Below, in pieces: positions 35,586 to 46,488 of a stretch of 64,000 nucleotides of DNA. Source of the stretch: Elmis aenea. Lineage: Eukaryota; Arthropoda; Insecta; Coleoptera; Elmidae. The notes beneath the pieces were generated by a model. That model had not been told where the DNA came from. It did no database searches and worked only from the letters and a program-made list of their open reading frames with translations. Where the stretch lies: contig OX393581.1 in NCBI GenBank assembly GCA_947652605.1, forward strand, positions 50,739,924 through 50,803,923. Reading direction: 5' to 3'. Both the position numbers and the translations under genes were made by a program. Numbering within the stretch: the stretch's first letter is position 1; every line of letters starts with the position of its first letter.

Positions 35586-35980
35586 GTTTTGTAACTACCC
35601 TAATAATAGAAGATAATAAATAATTTGTCTTAAAATTAGCTTAATTTTTGACCCTACGCATCCACCAGAATAATAACTCTAGAAATATTAACTTACGACA
35701 AAAACATGCTTAATATTTTTTAAATGCAATTGATTTATCTACAAGAAAACGTAAAAATATACAGAGTGTTCTATTTGAAATAGTAAAGTTGCATGTTGAT
35801 TCTCGAAAACTAAATACTCTGTGCAATTAAAAATAATTGTAGGTTATATAGCTAATAAATTCCAACAACTTTTGTGAAAAAAACTTTTTTGTTACTCCCC
35901 TAATAACAAAGATAATTTGTCTTAAAATTAGCTTCATTTTTTAACCCGGCGCATTCACCAGAATTTCAACTCTGAGGGGC
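35586..35980. repeat. Direct duplication, about 290 bp apart
   Basis: ATTTGTCTTAAAATTAGCTT and the following GCATCCACCAGAAT..AACTCT occur at about 35590-35690 and again, with a few differences, at 35880-35980. A module starting CAGAGTGTTCTATTTGAAAT (about 35763) lies between them and resembles one in the 55-56 kb palindrome. Confidence 0.65.
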
Positions 35981-36095
35981 AGAATAACGTATATTTACGT
36001 GTTTGACAATAGCAACGTTATTGCACAACTTATATTTACGGGTTTGACAGTGAAAGGGTTAATCGATAATTTGTCGAAAATTTCAACACCCTGTA

Positions 36096-36207
36096 TCTTT
36101 AAAATGAAGCTTTTATGGACCCATATTGATATGGAATATTCGTTTTAAAATAAGTTTTTGTATTGACTGTTAAAGAAAGTCCTGCTACAAAAAAGTGGAC
36201 CACCCTG
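36096..36207. repeat. Interspersed repeat 'R3', copy B
   Basis: Same orientation and end (CACCCTG before TA) as 23351-23458. Another CACCCTG end lies immediately to the left at 36087. Confidence 0.7.
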
Positions 36208-36329
36208 TATATTACATGTCTTTTGTTAAAATTAAAACTGAAGAAATAAACAGGGTTTCGCGTGATTTCTATTGTCGGTAATCCAAAAATATCGCATTCC
36301 CAAAAAAATAATACACCCTGTATTCGACT

Positions 36330-36690
36330 TGATCCAAGACCGCGCAACGCTCGCTCTGATATAATTTCTCAGTACGGAACATGTTCCTTAAGAAATGGCT
36401 TTCCGTGATATATTTGTCGTCGGTTTGATCGAGATTGGTAACCATTGTGCAAGACTGGTGCGCGCATTCGTTCTTACAAAGCACCTACTAGCTGACTTAT
36501 TGCTCGAGCAAGACCCGTCTTGCTGACGCGTTGATAATGCCGCACTGTTTTATTCATTCGCTCAAAAGCATAGGGTATTAGTCTCTTTAAAATTTCAGCG
36601 CTCCGGCAGCGGATGTGACAACAGGACCCCGACCAAGTACGCACCCAAATTGCTCGGCATAGAATCGCCATTTACCGGCGTACAAATTAC
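36330..36690. other. GC-richer single-copy patch
   Basis: CCAAGACCGCGCAACGCTCG and GCGCTCCGGCAGCGGATGTG stand out from the AT-rich flanks. There is no protein match. It could be regulatory. Confidence 0.35.
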
Positions 36691-36889
36691 GACATAAATA
36701 ATCGGGGCATACCATTGGAACTGCGCCATTACATTAGCATATCGTGATAATGGCGCCATTAACTAATGTATCGTATACACAAATATGGTCTACTTCGAAA
36801 GCGCAAAACTGATAAACTAACAGGTAGACTCTTGACATACGGTTGGTTGGCTGGGGGTAATTGAAAACGATTTTTTTCCCATTCAAATA

Positions 36890-36960
36890 CCGGGTGATCC
36901 AGTTTGCCTATCGCATCCCTATAACATCGTCATTTAAAGAGGAAACCCCTATAAACCTTA
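36890..36960. repeat. Interspersed repeat 'R5', copy A
   Basis: GGTGATCCAGTTTGCCTATC and CATCCCTATAACAT parallel 45544-45610 (GGTGATTCAGTTTGACTGTC). Short and diverged. Confidence 0.5.
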
Positions 36961-37119
36961 TATTTGTGTAAATCGTAGGAAATTCTCTATAAAATGAAGT
37001 AAAACGTTTTTTTACGATGAAAAATATCATACCAGCAACAACTTAAAAAAAAAGTAGGTATACCTGTAAAAAAATTATTCTGATAGAGAACTTAGTTCTA
37101 ATTTAAAGGGTTGGTTTCC

Positions 37120-37260
37120 GGGTTGGAACCGCGTTGAAGATTGTTTTTGACAACCGACGTTTCGCTCTCCTTTATTGGGCACATCTTCAGGGTTGTTTGT
37201 TTAGTGACGAATTGTCTGTATCCGTATTATTTATATGCTTTGGCCGATGATGTGTGTTAA
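37120..37260 (-). repeat. Retroelement-type repeat with hammerhead-like core words
   Basis: On the - strand CCTGAAGATGTGCCC is followed by GAGAGCGAAACGTCGGTTGT, a motif combination I know from retroelement tails in many invertebrates. ACAACC before CTGAAGA can pair with GGTTGT after GTC. There is no stem III, so self-cleavage is not expected from this copy. Confidence 0.4.
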
Positions 37261-37834
37261 AACTAAGTTCGGACTGAATTATTTTTGACGGGCTACCAAG
37301 CCAGTGCAAGGCTTATATTTTCCATTTTTCGCTGCTTGAGGTGCCGCTTTCGTTTTCTTGTCTAACGTGCGCCGTGACTTTTTAACTGTGAAACTTAAGT
37401 AAATAAAAGATCGTGAGGTCTTCAAAGATAATAACGTGCTAAAATTACATCACAAGTTTGGTAATATAAGTAGGCTTTATAACTTTCCGGAAGAGTAAAT
37501 TAAACAAGCAAAATTGACAGCTCTTCTCAACGTTATAAAGTTCTTCGTTTAAAAACTGTACACGTGTTTTCGATTACGTTGAGATGAACCAGGTAAACTT
37601 TAAATTACGCTTCCTTTTAATAACAAAGAAGTTCTGAATGAGATTGTCAGCTTGCGTACGATTCGAAAGGTTTTTTGATTTCACAGTAATACCTAAAGGG
37701 TGTAATAAACAGAAAAACAAAGACGAAAATTAAAATTTTTAAAATTGGAAAAAAAATTTCCTTTTTGGATAGTTTAGAAAATTAAAAACAACACAAAATT
37801 AATTTTGGTTTTATTAAAATGTTATCAAAAAATA
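37261..37834. other. Intron DNA without recognised elements
   Basis: Mostly AT-rich; nothing recognised. Confidence 0.4.
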
Positions 37835-38420
37835 TTAACTAATTTTTCCACCGTGGTTTATAATAGAAATATTCTGCATTTTCATCGGAAGTATGTCACC
37901 GTGCCAGACTTTTAATAACGCATGTTCATTTTTACGGTATTCCAGTTCAAGAAGTGGGTGACCACGAACGAAGCAACCCCTAGTGGTCGACCTTCTCGGC
38001 GGGGATAATGAGTCGGTCACTGATTTAATGCTACACATGTCCCGGGCTCCGGTATCTTATCTCGCGCGTTTTTACGATCTCCGGTCATAAAGTAGGATCC
38101 CTAGGTGGCCATCCGGGAGCAAATGGCCCCGGTCGCCAAGCACATGTAGAATTCCTGCGAGTTTGCATGTCCCAGAATTAATTACAGCTAAGTGTTCGTA
38201 CTTTAGGTAATTGGTCTTGAATTGTTGAATACACAGTACCTAATTCTGCTAATGCGGAATAGAAATTCAGCGCAAAAAGCGTTACTAGGGTTGGAGTAAC
38301 TAGAGTTGAGTCCGTAAATGACATGCAACGTTTCGAATTCATGGATTATGTACTAACAAGGGTGGACGTCCGTTGCGGCGGCAGATGGTAACTCTTCAAG
38401 CACTGTAGTCAAATCAATTT
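37835..38420. other. GC-richer single-copy patch
   Basis: GGTCGACCTTCTCGGCGGGG, CTCCGGTATCTTATCTCGCG and GGCCATCCGGGAGCAAATGG form one of the most GC-rich stretches of the intron. CTTATCT fits a GATA-factor site. No repeat copy or protein match was seen. It is a candidate regulatory block. Confidence 0.35.
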
Positions 38421-38669
38421 CAGCGGCGCCTCCACCATTTCTATGGAAAATATATGGGAGTTTATTGTGATCAAAATTAAATTCCAAAAAAAATTATCAG
38501 TAGTAATATAACAAGTGCATTGAAAATTATCGATAATTTTTGGTAAATATGCCCGAATGCAAGTTGAGCTAAAAAAAAAACACGAGTGATTTTTTTTGAT
38601 TCAACTTGTATGAGTGAAGATTTGTCAAAAATTATAGATTATTTGCAATGCACGAGTTATATTTTGTTA

Positions 38670-39145
38670 GAAAATTTCCTTCACCTAACCTACCTGTCAA
38701 ATTAAATGTATGTTATGTCAAATTTTATAAGTACTGTCGGAGTGGTGTGTTAGGGGTGTGGTTTAATCTATATTAAAGTAACGCTACTGGTCGCCGAAAT
38801 TCGTCAAAGAATTATCTAGACCAAAATATTTAATTCCCTCTCCAAATTTATATTTTCGACCAATCACAAACTCAAATTTCTTAGAAACGACCAATAAACG
38901 CATGAAAATCTGTTAATTGCGAAAAGGATATCATCAGTGTATGATTATGTTTATTGGTCGTTTCTAGGAAATCTGAGTTTGTTATTGGCTGAAAACGAAA
39001 ATTTGACATGAGGATCAACATCTGACAGGGGAATGTAAAATTATTACCGTGTAATAATGCTCCTATTGGTAGTCTCTAGAAGATTTTTGATTAGTGATTG
39101 GTTGAAAACGCAAATTTGTCAGGTGAAGGAAATTTTCTACCAAAG
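38670..39145. mobile_element. Fold-back element with ends AGAAAATTTCCTTCACCT
   Basis: AGAAAATTTCCTTCACCT at the left pairs with AGGTGAAGGAAATTTTCT at the right. Inside, AGAAACGACCAATAAACGCA near 38883 pairs with TGTTTATTGGTCGTTTCT near 38949, and a third related arm lies at 39060-39110. It is non-coding. Confidence 0.75.
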
Positions 39146-39343
39146 ATTTTTCAGTTTTTTAAGAATTCATTGACCCAATTAAGGGTGAATATTTTTTAAA
39201 GTATAAATAACGTGTTTCTAAAACATAAGCCAAATCTAGAAAGGTTTAAGTAAATCTCGGATAATTGCTTTTTGAGAAACACTTCTTACGTCCTATGCAA
39301 ACCATGTTATGATAGATATTGACCAAAATAAATAAAAAGTTTG

Positions 39344-39808
39344 TTCCAGCAAGGCTATGTACGATCCAACGTACTATCAGGATTCTGCGCAGTATCGATA
39401 TCGCGTTCCAGCACAGTCTTTGATAGTTTACCGAACTGTTAGTCGGCTGTTCCAACGGTTATAAAATTAATACATGAACTAGTTAGTGTACGGTCAAAAC
39501 AGTACGCGAATGAAGGCATGTACTAGCGCTTGGATTTTTACACGCATGCGCTGTTCATAACTAAAGTGAGCTCTGGTAGCTATGCATCGCCCTCCTAATC
39601 CCATTTATTACTGGATTCTTAAGGAGCTTCCCTTGCGATGCGCACATTTTTATAAACCCAAAAGACACAAATGTCATTTACAGTTAGGCCAGTCGTAAAA
39701 GCTTTCCAACAACGGCTAATACTGGCCATTAGTACATAGTTCACGCATGCGAATAAACCATTTCATGTACTAATCCATGAATTGGTTTAAAATCGCATGT
39801 TGGAACAA
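39344..39808. mobile_element. Non-autonomous element with ends TTTGTTCCAGCA/TGTTGGAACAAA
   Basis: TTTGTTCCAGCA near 39344 pairs with TGTTGGAACAAA near 39800. Subterminal words such as TACTAGCGCTTGG and TTCACGCATGCG recur. There is no transposase. The outer limits and target duplication could not be settled. Confidence 0.6.
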
Positions 39809-40679
39809 ACATATTGAGTACCAAAATTAAAATCAATTATATTCTTAATTTATAATACTATTAGACTAAGAGAAACTATATAATTATGTAATTTACATAG
39901 TACAAAATGTAACTGGACATGTTTTGATCGATCGCTCGATCCTCTAGCATTGCTAACAGCTAAATAAATAAATACGCCACTGTCTGCCAGTACGTCCGAG
40001 ACTTTTAAGTCCAAAGTTTAATTATTTATTCTGTTTAACTATTTAGATGCAGTTTGCTCTGTCCTTTGCAAATTTTACTTTAAATGAATTATCAAAGGTC
40101 GCCCACATACAGTCGCTTAGTTTTTATGAGCGAAGTCGAATGAAAGAAAATGGAAAACAAATAAGACCGAGCTTATTAAATGTTTTCAAAATAGAACGCA
40201 AAAAAAGGTCATCGGTTTTTAGGGTCGTACTTGCCGGGATAACGAAAAAATGTCCGCGCTCAGTGGATCGTTCACCCGGTAACGCCACATACGAGATTTC
40301 GTGCTTCAAATTCAGACCAAAGTGCTTTAGTATGTTACGACTTTCTGCCTTATTAACACATAAAATTCAATTTGTAATGCATTTGGCCGTTTTTGTTTGC
40401 CTTCCTGTTTGGGTTTAGTCAGCGCGGGTTGATGCGAATTCTACAGATATTGTCGTTGTATGTCAGACAACGTTAAGTCGAGTTAGGTTTCTTTAATAAT
40501 AGAATTCGATGAGATTATAAAAAAGTGATTCAAACAATCCTTAATTTTAAACTGATCTGACAAGATTGTGTGCGAAAATATGTAGGACCTTGGAGAGTTA
40601 AAACTCTTAATTAGTTTTTCGGAAGCATAACTTTATTATTATTACAATCCTTTAAATTATTTTTCTCTAATGTTCCCCT
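39809..40679. other. Intron DNA; one 123-codon open frame of unknown meaning
   Basis: The frame 40047-40418 (+) starts at a true ATG and encodes a basic protein with a hydrophobic end, but resembles no family. It lies in somewhat GC-richer DNA. Chance is the simplest explanation. Confidence 0.35.
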
Positions 40680-40755
40680 TGTTGTCAGAGCCGGGCCAGG
40701 ATCTTTTCGCGCCTTGGACAGACTCCTTGTGGCACCCCCAATTTTTTTGTTAGTT
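40680..40755. repeat. hAT-like element end (CAGAGCCGGGCC)
   Basis: CAGAGCCGGGCCAGGATCTT and then CGCCTTGGACAGACTCC resemble a hAT terminus; no partner end was seen. Confidence 0.4.
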
Positions 40756-41278
40756 TGTTTTGTGATATCGCTAAATTATCTCTGTCTCAAAAACACTTAA
40801 AAATTACCAGTAGGTTTATTTACTTTGTTTTCATATCAATTTAGATTTTTTATAAATAGATAAAAATACACTGAATTGTTGCATGTATATAATTATTTAA
40901 AAAAATTTGGATGAATATGCCTTAAAAATCTAAAGCAAACTATCTAAATTAAAGTCCTTTCTATATTATTTTGGTGTTTGAAACATGCAATACTTTTTTT
41001 TATGGTCGAATTTTTGAAACAAAAAGTTGCATGATTTTTCTAATAAAATTATATATGCATAAATGTTCTCAAGTAATGGCAAAATTGGTTTTGATTTTTT
41101 ACTTGAGAGAGGCGTTCTTTACTTTAATGGCAGTTTTTTTTAAGGAACTTTTTTCTTTTGAGAATAACGCTATTTTACAGAGCGCTTGTTTTTAGAGAGG
41201 TGCTGGTTATTCATAGGGTCGGTATTTTGGAAAGGGTTGGTTTAATAAAGGCGCCTATTTGTGCTGGACGGTTTTATA
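40756..41278. other. Intron DNA without recognised elements
   Basis: AT-rich. Nothing recognised before the CAGGGTG element at 41279. Confidence 0.4.
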
Positions 41279-41393
41279 CAGGGTGTCCCAGATAACATTT
41301 CCAGCATGGGGATCTCGCTTATTATAAGAGATACAGGTTTGCTTAAGAGAATGATTCCCAGGTATGAGAGGAGCTACAATCCATTTTTCTTCT
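41279..41393 (+). repeat. Interspersed repeat 'R2', copy D, cut by an RTE-like insertion
   Basis: It starts CAGGGTGTCCCAGATAAC and contains GGGGATCTCGCTTATTATAA. It stops where the RTE-like 3' tail begins. Confidence 0.7.
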
Positions 41394-41805
41394 TCTTCGG
41401 TCCTTCCTGTACCTTTCGGTGTCGAGGTATGCTTTTCTATTTCTTTATTATGTTTCTCCACTCCTTCCTATCGTTAGCTAATTGTGGCACATCTCTACAG
41501 CTGACTCCTTTTTTTTCCTAGTCTCTGCCTCACTTCTTTTTCCAATTTTATTCTTGGTCTTCCTCTATTTCTTTTTCCCTCCATCTTCAGTTTCCATCCT
41601 TTTTTCCGTATCTACTTTCTGGCATGCGTAGTAGATGTCCAAGCCATCTTAATTGATTCGTCTCCATCTTTTTTTAAATATCTGTTACTCCTAGATTATT
41701 TCGAAGATTTTCGTTACTGATCAATCAGTCTACATCCCTCTCAGAAATCTCATTTCTTGTTCCTGGGTTCTTTGTTTTTGTTTTGTGTTAGTGTCCAATC
41801 TATTT
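41394..41805 (-). mobile_element. RTE-like non-LTR 3' fragment
   Basis: Same 3' end as the other copies (AAG-rich tail, then the C-terminal coding end with EIEKHTSTPKGTGRTE on the - strand). It is 5'-truncated near the SSETWTL motif and carries several deletions. Confidence 0.85.
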
Positions 41806-42229
41806 TTTTTAAAAAGGGATTCCTCATACATCAGAAGTTATAGCAAGAAATATGAAAAAGTTTAATTTCATTGTTCTCTCAGAACTGTTTTCGTCTTAAT
41901 CAATAAATCAATTTTATTTGTACTTTTTCGAAGTACCTTTTTATGTAGCATATTAAATAATAATAACCATAAATCATTTTAGATTTTTTTATCACTTACC
42001 ATTTTCGATATATTACCTCTTATTTATTTTTTTATCGTGGTCCGTCCAGTTGGAATAATTAAATGTGCTTTTTTCTCTCTTTCTGATGGACTACTTACAT
42101 CTTTTTTGATTTTTTTATAATATTTAAATTAAAAAATTTAATGACATGGTTATGATATCAAAATTTGGTGTCATTATTTATTAGTTTGTAAAAGTCCACA
42201 CGAAAAACCAACAATTTACTAAACATATT
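41806..42229. other. Intron DNA without recognised elements
   Basis: AT-rich; nothing recognised. Confidence 0.4.
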
Positions 42230-43205
42230 TACAAGGCACACACTCTGGGGGGAAAAACAGAGCCAATTTGTGTGGAAACTACACGTTACGTCCGCTAATT
42301 TGAAATTAATTATAGTTTATATTCCAAAGCGCCGCTTTCGCAAGCAGTGGTGCCACAATTGTAACACCATTTGCATAATACATTTTTAGATAGGGTGCGA
42401 ACTTACGAATCGTGCAAAACATGTAATTAAACTATGAAAAAAAGTTAATTACCGAGCGGAAAAAAATTATAATTTACATAACAAATTGTGTAATAATTGC
42501 GGTGAAAATCTGATAAATTTAACAAGGCCGGGACCGCTCCGCCGTTTTTCATTCCAAACAGATTGCAGGTGGTGCAGCGCAATAAAAACCAAAATCCAAT
42601 TATATCGTTTAAATTACGAGGCAAAATTAAGCTGAATATAGCGGTAATACTGGATAAACATTTAAAATAATTTTGCGGCTTTTGACCGCGTTTGTTTTCG
42701 CCGGCCATAACCGTAATTTGTTGCCGGGCATTAATAGCGTTTCATTACACTGATATCTGGCCCATCTGTGGAGCAATTTTCTGCTCTGTTGTACCCGACT
42801 GAGCTGGAGGACTGTTAATACTCTCCTCCCCGCCCACTAACGGATCGGTCGCGCAACGTACGCTAAATGGATAATTGATTTTTTTCGTCGTACAGGTGTA
42901 TTCTCCCGAAGCAATTTGGAAGCGAATTGAAATTCTAACAAACCGATTTACAAAGAAGATGAATGTAGTCACCTTTATGTTTGAGTATTAACAAATCACG
43001 GAATGCGATACAGCAACGTTCATTGTTGACGCTCAAATTGTGTTCGCTTGAAAAAGCCCGCAAATTTAGAGCTGTTGATTTATCGACAGTCAATTTTAAG
43101 CCAACGCTGACCCGTTCACGGATAATCCGATTAGAACTCTTTACAATACAGAACGCATCATTAGTCAATCTGCAAATTAAATCACCCAAAATAAAAATAA
43201 AATAG
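42230..43205. other. Long single-copy, GC-richer block
   Basis: About 1 kb free of any repeat seen here, with GC-rich phrases (AAGCGCCGCTTTCGCAAGC, CGCCGGCCATAACCG, CTCCCCGCCCACTAACGG) between AT-rich homeodomain-like words. Short frames on both strands resemble nothing. It is the best candidate for a conserved regulatory module in the intron. Confidence 0.4.
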
Positions 43206-43309
43206 AAGCCATATAATATAAGACCGTATCGTGATCTAAGGGATGTTTCATTGTTTTTTCTGCGTCCGTCCAGAAATTCAGTTGTTTCCGATCAATTTTT
43301 AGGCTGGAA

Positions 43310-43425
43310 AATACATCTTTACTGGCCTAGGCCAGAAAGTAATTGGTTGTCGTGGTAATGAGTTCTCTTTACCGACCTAGCCCGGAAAGTAGCTGGTTGC
43401 CATGGTGACGAGTTGTTGCGTTGAT
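43310..43425. repeat. Two-copy direct repeat, each with an X-box-like palindrome
   Basis: TTTACTGGCCTAGGCCAGAA and TTTACCGACCTAGCCCGGAA, about 57 bp apart, are each followed by a GTTGYC--GGT core. The second, GTTGCCATGGTGAC, is close to the RFX X-box consensus. Confidence 0.6.
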
Positions 43426-43799
43426 TTGCGCTGTCAAACAAGCGTCATTATACCACCAAGCGAATTTTCGCCTGTAGTTTGTTAAGTTATTGTTTAATTA
43501 TGGATGGTGAAGGTAGTTATTTTGGTTTCTGGTTAACCTTTCTTTTTTCATTCTATAAATGACAACCATAGTTGGCTTTGACATAAATCAAAAGCTTCTT
43601 TTTTGCGCTTTTGAAAAATATATAATTTGCTTATGGTTGCCATTTAAAATAAGAAAGTTACACCCAACTATCGATAATTATATGCGTAAAAAAATTAATA
43701 TCGCTATCTTATTAAGGACAAAAAACCATCCCAAAAATGTCTTTAAAGTTTTTCTGTACCTTTTGGTTTAAGCGAGATATTTAACATTTTTGAAAATTG

Positions 43800-43971
43800 C
43801 CATAAATCGGTTTTTGGCTATATTACGAAAATTGAAAAAGATATCAAAAATCTGTTTACGACAATGAATTCCTCTTGAAAAAGAACACGAGACTACCTAC
43901 TTAGTTTTTTTAAATCTCTGATAATAACCGAGATACCCTCCCTCTACGGGCATCGAAAATAGACCACCCTG
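43800..43971 (-). repeat. Interspersed repeat 'R6', single copy
   Basis: AAATCTGTTTACGACAAT.. and CTCTGATAATAACCGAGATA match the spacer and inner arms of the palindrome at 55050-56861. It ends ACCACCCTGTAC. Confidence 0.75.
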
Positions 43972-44589
43972 TACATACTGACGCTACTTTCAAAACAATC
44001 CCCGTTTTAATCTGATCAAAGTGTGATACGTTCAAAAATTTGCACAACCGAATTATGCCTGCACGATACTAAGTAATATACATAAATTTCCGTTTTGTCG
44101 ACGCGCCTTCTATGGCACGAATAAACGAATTAAAGCTAATTTAATTGCGACGTGAAATATTCCTTTCGTTTCATATTTAGATGAAAGATGATGTTAAGCA
44201 GTTTAATTTCGACAGTAAAATTCATCCACTTTTCAAAGCAATTTTGTGCGTCACGTTACGAAATCAAATTAAAAGCAGGTTGAGGCGTAATCATTTTACA
44301 CTGCAATACACAAAATATTAACAATATAACGCTAGCGCCTTGGTAAAAGGCAATTTGGTAAGGTAGGATCACGTTTTGTGACAAAATTTAATATAAACAG
44401 AAACGCTACGGAGGTGGGCCAATAAGAAACGACTCCAATTTTTTTCAATCAGCAAAAGTTATATTAAAAATTATTATAATTAAAAATTAAATATCTTAAA
44501 ATACAACAAGAAAATCATATATATTTTTCTGTCAAGGAGTTATAGGTGGGATTTCTTAGATAAATCCAAAGCCAATCGAACTAAAAACG
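43972..44589. other. Intron DNA without recognised elements
   Basis: AT-rich; nothing recognised. Confidence 0.4.
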
Positions 44590-44720
44590 AAACAAATGGA
44601 GAGCAATCAAAAATTAAATCAGTTGAAACAAAAATACAAGAAAGACAGCAAGGATGGTTGGGTCACATTTATAAAAAGAAAGAAGTGAGGCTAACCAGAA
44701 GAGCCTATGAAGATCACAAA
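44590..44720 (+). mobile_element. Short non-LTR C-terminal remnant
   Basis: The + strand reads QSKIKSVETKIQERQQGWLG then HIYKKKEVRLTRRAYE, which fits the Q-RW-GH tail motif of RTE-like ORFs. About 40 codons remain. Confidence 0.55.
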
Positions 44721-44754
44721 AAAACTAAGTCATTTTTTCAGTTTTTTCAATTTT

Positions 44755-44899
44755 TTCAAAAACAGTTAAAGATATTTCAAAACTGTTTTGATATTATTGA
44801 TGAGCATGAAATTTAGCGACTTTGCCAAATTTAAACCTATCCTCTATCTTCAGTAATAAGCGAAATCCCCATGGTGGCCTTCAAATTTGACCCACCCTG
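44755..44899 (-). repeat. Interspersed repeat 'R2', copy E
   Basis: AATAAGCGAAATCCCCATGG near the end and a terminal CACCCTG before TATAT; inverted relative to 7320-7720. Confidence 0.7.
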
Positions 44900-46200
44900 T
44901 ATATATTTTTTAATCTTTCGTAAAACATTTTTCTACATTTAATCTTATAGATTTTTGCTACACCCACTCCCTTTTCTGCGCTATATTTGATATTTATTCT
45001 CAAAGATACATCACTTGATTATATTATTTATATTAATGATAAACATATTCAACAAAAAATTGTTTCTATATGATCAAAAAGTATAAAAAAAAATAAAATT
45101 TGTTGACCAATGCAAATACAATACAAACAATATCACATCATTTCGTACAACAAGGTAATTCAATTCTGTGACAATAAAGAAACAACGCATGAACGGTTTC
45201 AGCTTTCCAAAAGCATAAAGGTTATTGCTACATTTAATTCTTGATAAAAATCTCATAAGCGTAAATTACCTCGAATATTCTTCCATTAAAGATAACGTTA
45301 TATCACTGTTATACCATCTTCTGGGATCGTATAAACGCCTACACGTTTTTATTACACAATTTTAGATACGATCATATCTGCAATGAGGAACATAACCTTA
45401 TCTGGCACAAAACACTTTTGACACAATGGAAACCAAAAATCGTTGCCATAACCCGTAAAATTAATTATAATGCTGTAACTATTATTTTCTATTACAAGCA
45501 CTACCACAAATGTTGCGCGCAAAAAAACAGTTGAACTATTATACCTGGTGATTCAGTTTGACTGTCGCGTCCCTATGACATATTAATTTTAAAAGTGGGG
45601 CAGGTCCAAGAAACTGGACCAATTAGACCAGCAAAATATAAGAGCATGATGGTTTTGTTACCGTACATATTTTATTTGTGTGTTGCGAAACATGCAAAAA
45701 CCGTATGGTAAACGGCAATAAAAAATTCAACATAAACATGTTTGATCCGCGTACGGATATAAAACTCATACGACAAAATTCATTTCACTCTAATCTCCCA
45801 TTCGCCATCAAATATTTGACAAGATTATGACAAATGCAGCGTCGTAAAAGAGACATAACACGCAAAATTTACGACGAAAGAAGAATAGTATGAACAGGCC
45901 ATTTATAAAATTCTATTTCACATCCAACATTTCTGATTATTCGTGACAGCGCCCGTTAGAATCGCCGAATAATACGGAAAAACGAATTATTTATCGGTCG
46001 CCCTAAGTAACTTTGACTCGACACAAAAATATGAAATAGACTGTAACGTCAGAGTTGATGCGACGAGGTGTCGAGTTGGTAATTAGTTAAGCCCCGACGT
46101 GACGGCTTTCTCGGTGACACTAAGCTCACGTTTTGATATGGAAAAACAAAATAATGAAGCGCAGTTAAAAGTGTTTTTATTTTAAGCATAAAACGCTAAA
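44900..46200. other. Intron DNA, mostly featureless
   Basis: AT-rich. A diverged R5 copy lies at 45544-45610. Nothing else was recognised. Confidence 0.4.
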
Positions 46201-46488
46201 CTAGGATACGAGGGTCAGGCAAAATTCGTCCCACCAGGTTCTTAATTCCACGTCGTTATCGAACAAAACGGCGCGCAAATTGTTTGAGAGCGATCGGAAA
46301 AGATGGAAATCCGATGGTGCTAAGTCCGGAGAATATGGCGGATGCGGCAGGACTAGCCAATTGAGCGTTTGGATGGCGGCTTTTATCATATTGGCTGTTT
46401 GAGGACGAGCGTTGTCGTGTTGTAGAAGGACGCCATAACGTTAAAGTTGCTTTTGACGAGTCGCTGCATTTGTTAAACGTAGAGATCT
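46201..46488 (-). mobile_element. mariner transposase fragment (DD34D)
   Basis: The - strand reads GVLLQHDNARPQTANMIKAA, then VLPHPPYSPDLAPSDFHLFR and ELRTWWDEF. Counting from the Asp in HDNARP to the Asp in APSD gives 34 residues between them, the mariner signature. The N-terminal half and the extreme C-terminus are missing. It abuts the RTE-like fragment on its right. Confidence 0.9.

Noticed and set aside
40047..40418. 123-codon ATG frame as a new gene
   Set aside because: There is no family resemblance, signal peptide or splice context; frames of this length are expected by chance in 64 kb.
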